NCBI GenBank assembly: GCA_900542495.1 | Contig: UQNW01000022.1 | Span: forward strand, 1 to 41,954 | Source: an uncultured Roseburia sp. | Lineage (GTDB): Bacteria; Bacillota; Clostridia; Lachnospirales; Lachnospiraceae | DNA: 41,954 nt | Direction: 5' to 3' | Part shown: positions 40,922 through 41,954 of the stretch, in pieces | Layout of the letters: each line of letters starts with the position of its first letter | Position numbering within the stretch: the stretch's first letter is position 1 | Program-made: the position numbers and the translations under genes | The notes under the pieces: model-generated | Seen by the model: only the letters and a program-made list of their open reading frames with translations | Databases searched by the model: none | What the model was told of the DNA's origin: nothing

Positions 40922-41954
40922 ATGACAGATACATTAAAATTACCGGTAGGAATTGATAATTTTGAAAAAATACGAAAATCAGATTTTTATTATGTCGATA
41001 AAACTAAATTGATAGAACAAGTTCTGCAAAATTGGGGCGAAGTGAATCTTTTTACCCGTCCGCGTCGCTTTGGGAAGACACTCAATATGAGTATGCTGCG
41101 GGCATTTTTTGAGATTGGAACAGATCCGACGTTGTTTGACGGATTATATATTTCAAAAAATAGAGAATTGTGCCGGGAGTATATGGGAAAATATCCGGTA
41201 ATTTTTATTTCCTTAAAGGGCGTTGATGGAATGACTTTTGAGGAAGCAGTGGTTCGTACTACTACAATTGTAAAAACAGAAGCCAGAAGGCACTATTATC
41301 TTAAGGATAGTGGTAAACTGGTAAAAGAGGAAATCGCCCAATTCGAACAGCTTTTGTCGGGAAAGGCTGAGGATATAACCGACAGTCTCCGTTTGTTATC
41401 GGAACTTTTATATAGACATTATGAGCAAAAAGTCATTATTCTTATAGACGAGTATGATGTTCCTCTGGATAAAGCCTTTCAGAATGGTTATTACCATGAA
41501 ATGGTCAAACTCATGAGAGGGATTTTAGGTCAGGCATTGAAAACAAATGATTTTCTGCAATTTGCCGTTTTAACAGGTTGTCTGCGTATCTCAAAAGAAA
41601 GCATATTTACCGGGCTCAACAATTTTAAGGTACTTTCTATTTTGGATGCCAGATTTGACGAGCAGTTTGGTTTTACAGATGATGAAGTGAAAAATCTGCT
41701 TGCTGATTACGGGCTTTCTACCTATTTGGCAGAGGTTAAGGAATGGTACAATGGATATCACTTTGGAAATGCCGATATCTATTGCCCATGGGATGTGATA
41801 AATTATGTTGACCAATTAAAGTATGACCAGACAGCCATTCCACAGGACTACTGGTCGAATTCCAGTGGAAATGCCATTGTCAGGAGCCTGATCGACAAGG
41901 CAGATGTTCAGACAAAAAATGAGATTGAACGTCTGATCGCAGGCGAGTATATTG
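40922..41954 (+). CDS. AAA-ATPase-like / PD-(D/E)XK (DUF1703) protein, 3' end outside window
   Basis: The first 344 aa, with the reading frame open to the window edge. It begins TDTLKLPVGIDNFEKIRKSD and YYVDKT. The P-loop-like motif is FTRPRRFGKTLNMSML (about 45-60) and Walker B is KVIILIDEYDVPLDKAF (about 175). TGCLRISKESIFTGLNNF (about 218) and EWYNGYHFG follow. The C-terminal nuclease domain normally about 200 residues further on is not in view. GGAGG lies 5 bases before the ATG. The family is multicopy in gut Clostridia and Bacteroidota; the function is unsettled (defence or mobile-gene-like). It is the intact paralogue of the remnant at 7168. Confidence 0.88.
   Translation, partial: MTDTLKLPVGIDNFEKIRKSDFYYVDKTKLIEQVLQNWGEVNLFTRPRRFGKTLNMSMLRAFFEIGTDPTLFDGLYISKNRELCREYMGKYPVIFISLKGVDGMTFEEAVVRTTTIVKTEARRHYYLKDSGKLVKEEIAQFEQLLSGKAEDITDSLRLLSELLYRHYEQKVIILIDEYDVPLDKAFQNGYYHEMVKLMRGILGQALKTNDFLQFAVLTGCLRISKESIFTGLNNFKVLSILDARFDEQFGFTDDEVKNLLADYGLSTYLAEVKEWYNGYHFGNADIYCPWDVINYVDQLKYDQTAIPQDYWSNSSGNAIVRSLIDKADVQTKNEIERLIAGEYI

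Overview
The window looks like a chromosomal segment from a low-to-mid GC Firmicute of the class Clostridia, most likely a motile gut Lachnospiraceae (Roseburia/Agathobacter type). This rests on strong AGGAGG ribosome binding sites, Clostridia-type tRNA clusters, an ECF vitamin transporter, an LTA-synthase-like protein, an agr-type peptide quorum system, a sigma-28 flagellar promoter and multicopy 'AAA-ATPase-like' genes. The genus is an inference from family composition; no rRNA is present to prove it.

Layout. 1-655: a tRNA cluster, Val (cut by the window edge), a wrecked Thr copy, Thr, Tyr, fMet, Phe, Lys, closed by a terminator. 907-6322: chemotaxis receptor, DAHP synthase, NhaD/ArsB-type antiporter and a cytidylate-kinase-like protein. 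6470-9240: GntR regulator, a decayed AAA-ATPase-like gene and an S66 LD-carboxypeptidase. 9336-9893 (minus): a small FliD-tail-like protein with a sigma-28 promoter. 10302-12668: NfeD, patatin and 2-hydroxyacid dehydrogenase, led by an 80-bp tandem repeat. 12752-13717 (minus): Zn-dependent phospholipase C family. 13895-15701: remnant of an HTH/TPR regulator overlapping an ABC exporter. 16020-20614: envelope block with a radical SAM protein, a flippase-like membrane protein and an LTA-synthase-family enzyme, followed by an aldo/keto reductase.

21677-29227 is a complete agr-like quorum-sensing island. The minus strand carries an AgrA-like LytTR regulator with an AgrC-like kinase, and an XRE regulator. 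The plus strand carries a 49-aa AgrD-like pro-peptide (24502-24651), AgrB, a secreted small protein, a membrane-anchored protein and a three-gene ABC transporter that ends in a strong terminator.

29398-30816 is a DUF4869-like protein paired with a P-loop ATPase. 30850-34781 contains a HAD phosphatase, a membrane protein, a SPASM-type radical SAM enzyme, and a membrane-anchored protein whose cytoplasmic tail carries five Cys-Ala dipeptides plus a sixth Cys. The last two genes overlap by ATGA. This pair is the best candidate in the window for an undescribed maturation system. 34847-35689 is a multiply deleted ATPase pseudogene.

35874-40777 is a possible salvage block: nucleoside phosphorylase, ECF transporter (S, T and fused A1A2) and nicotinamidase. 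A 227-bp foldback element with a perfect 9-bp target duplication has inserted between the phosphorylase and the S component. The window ends inside an apparently intact AAA-ATPase-like gene, a paralogue of the decayed copy at 7168.
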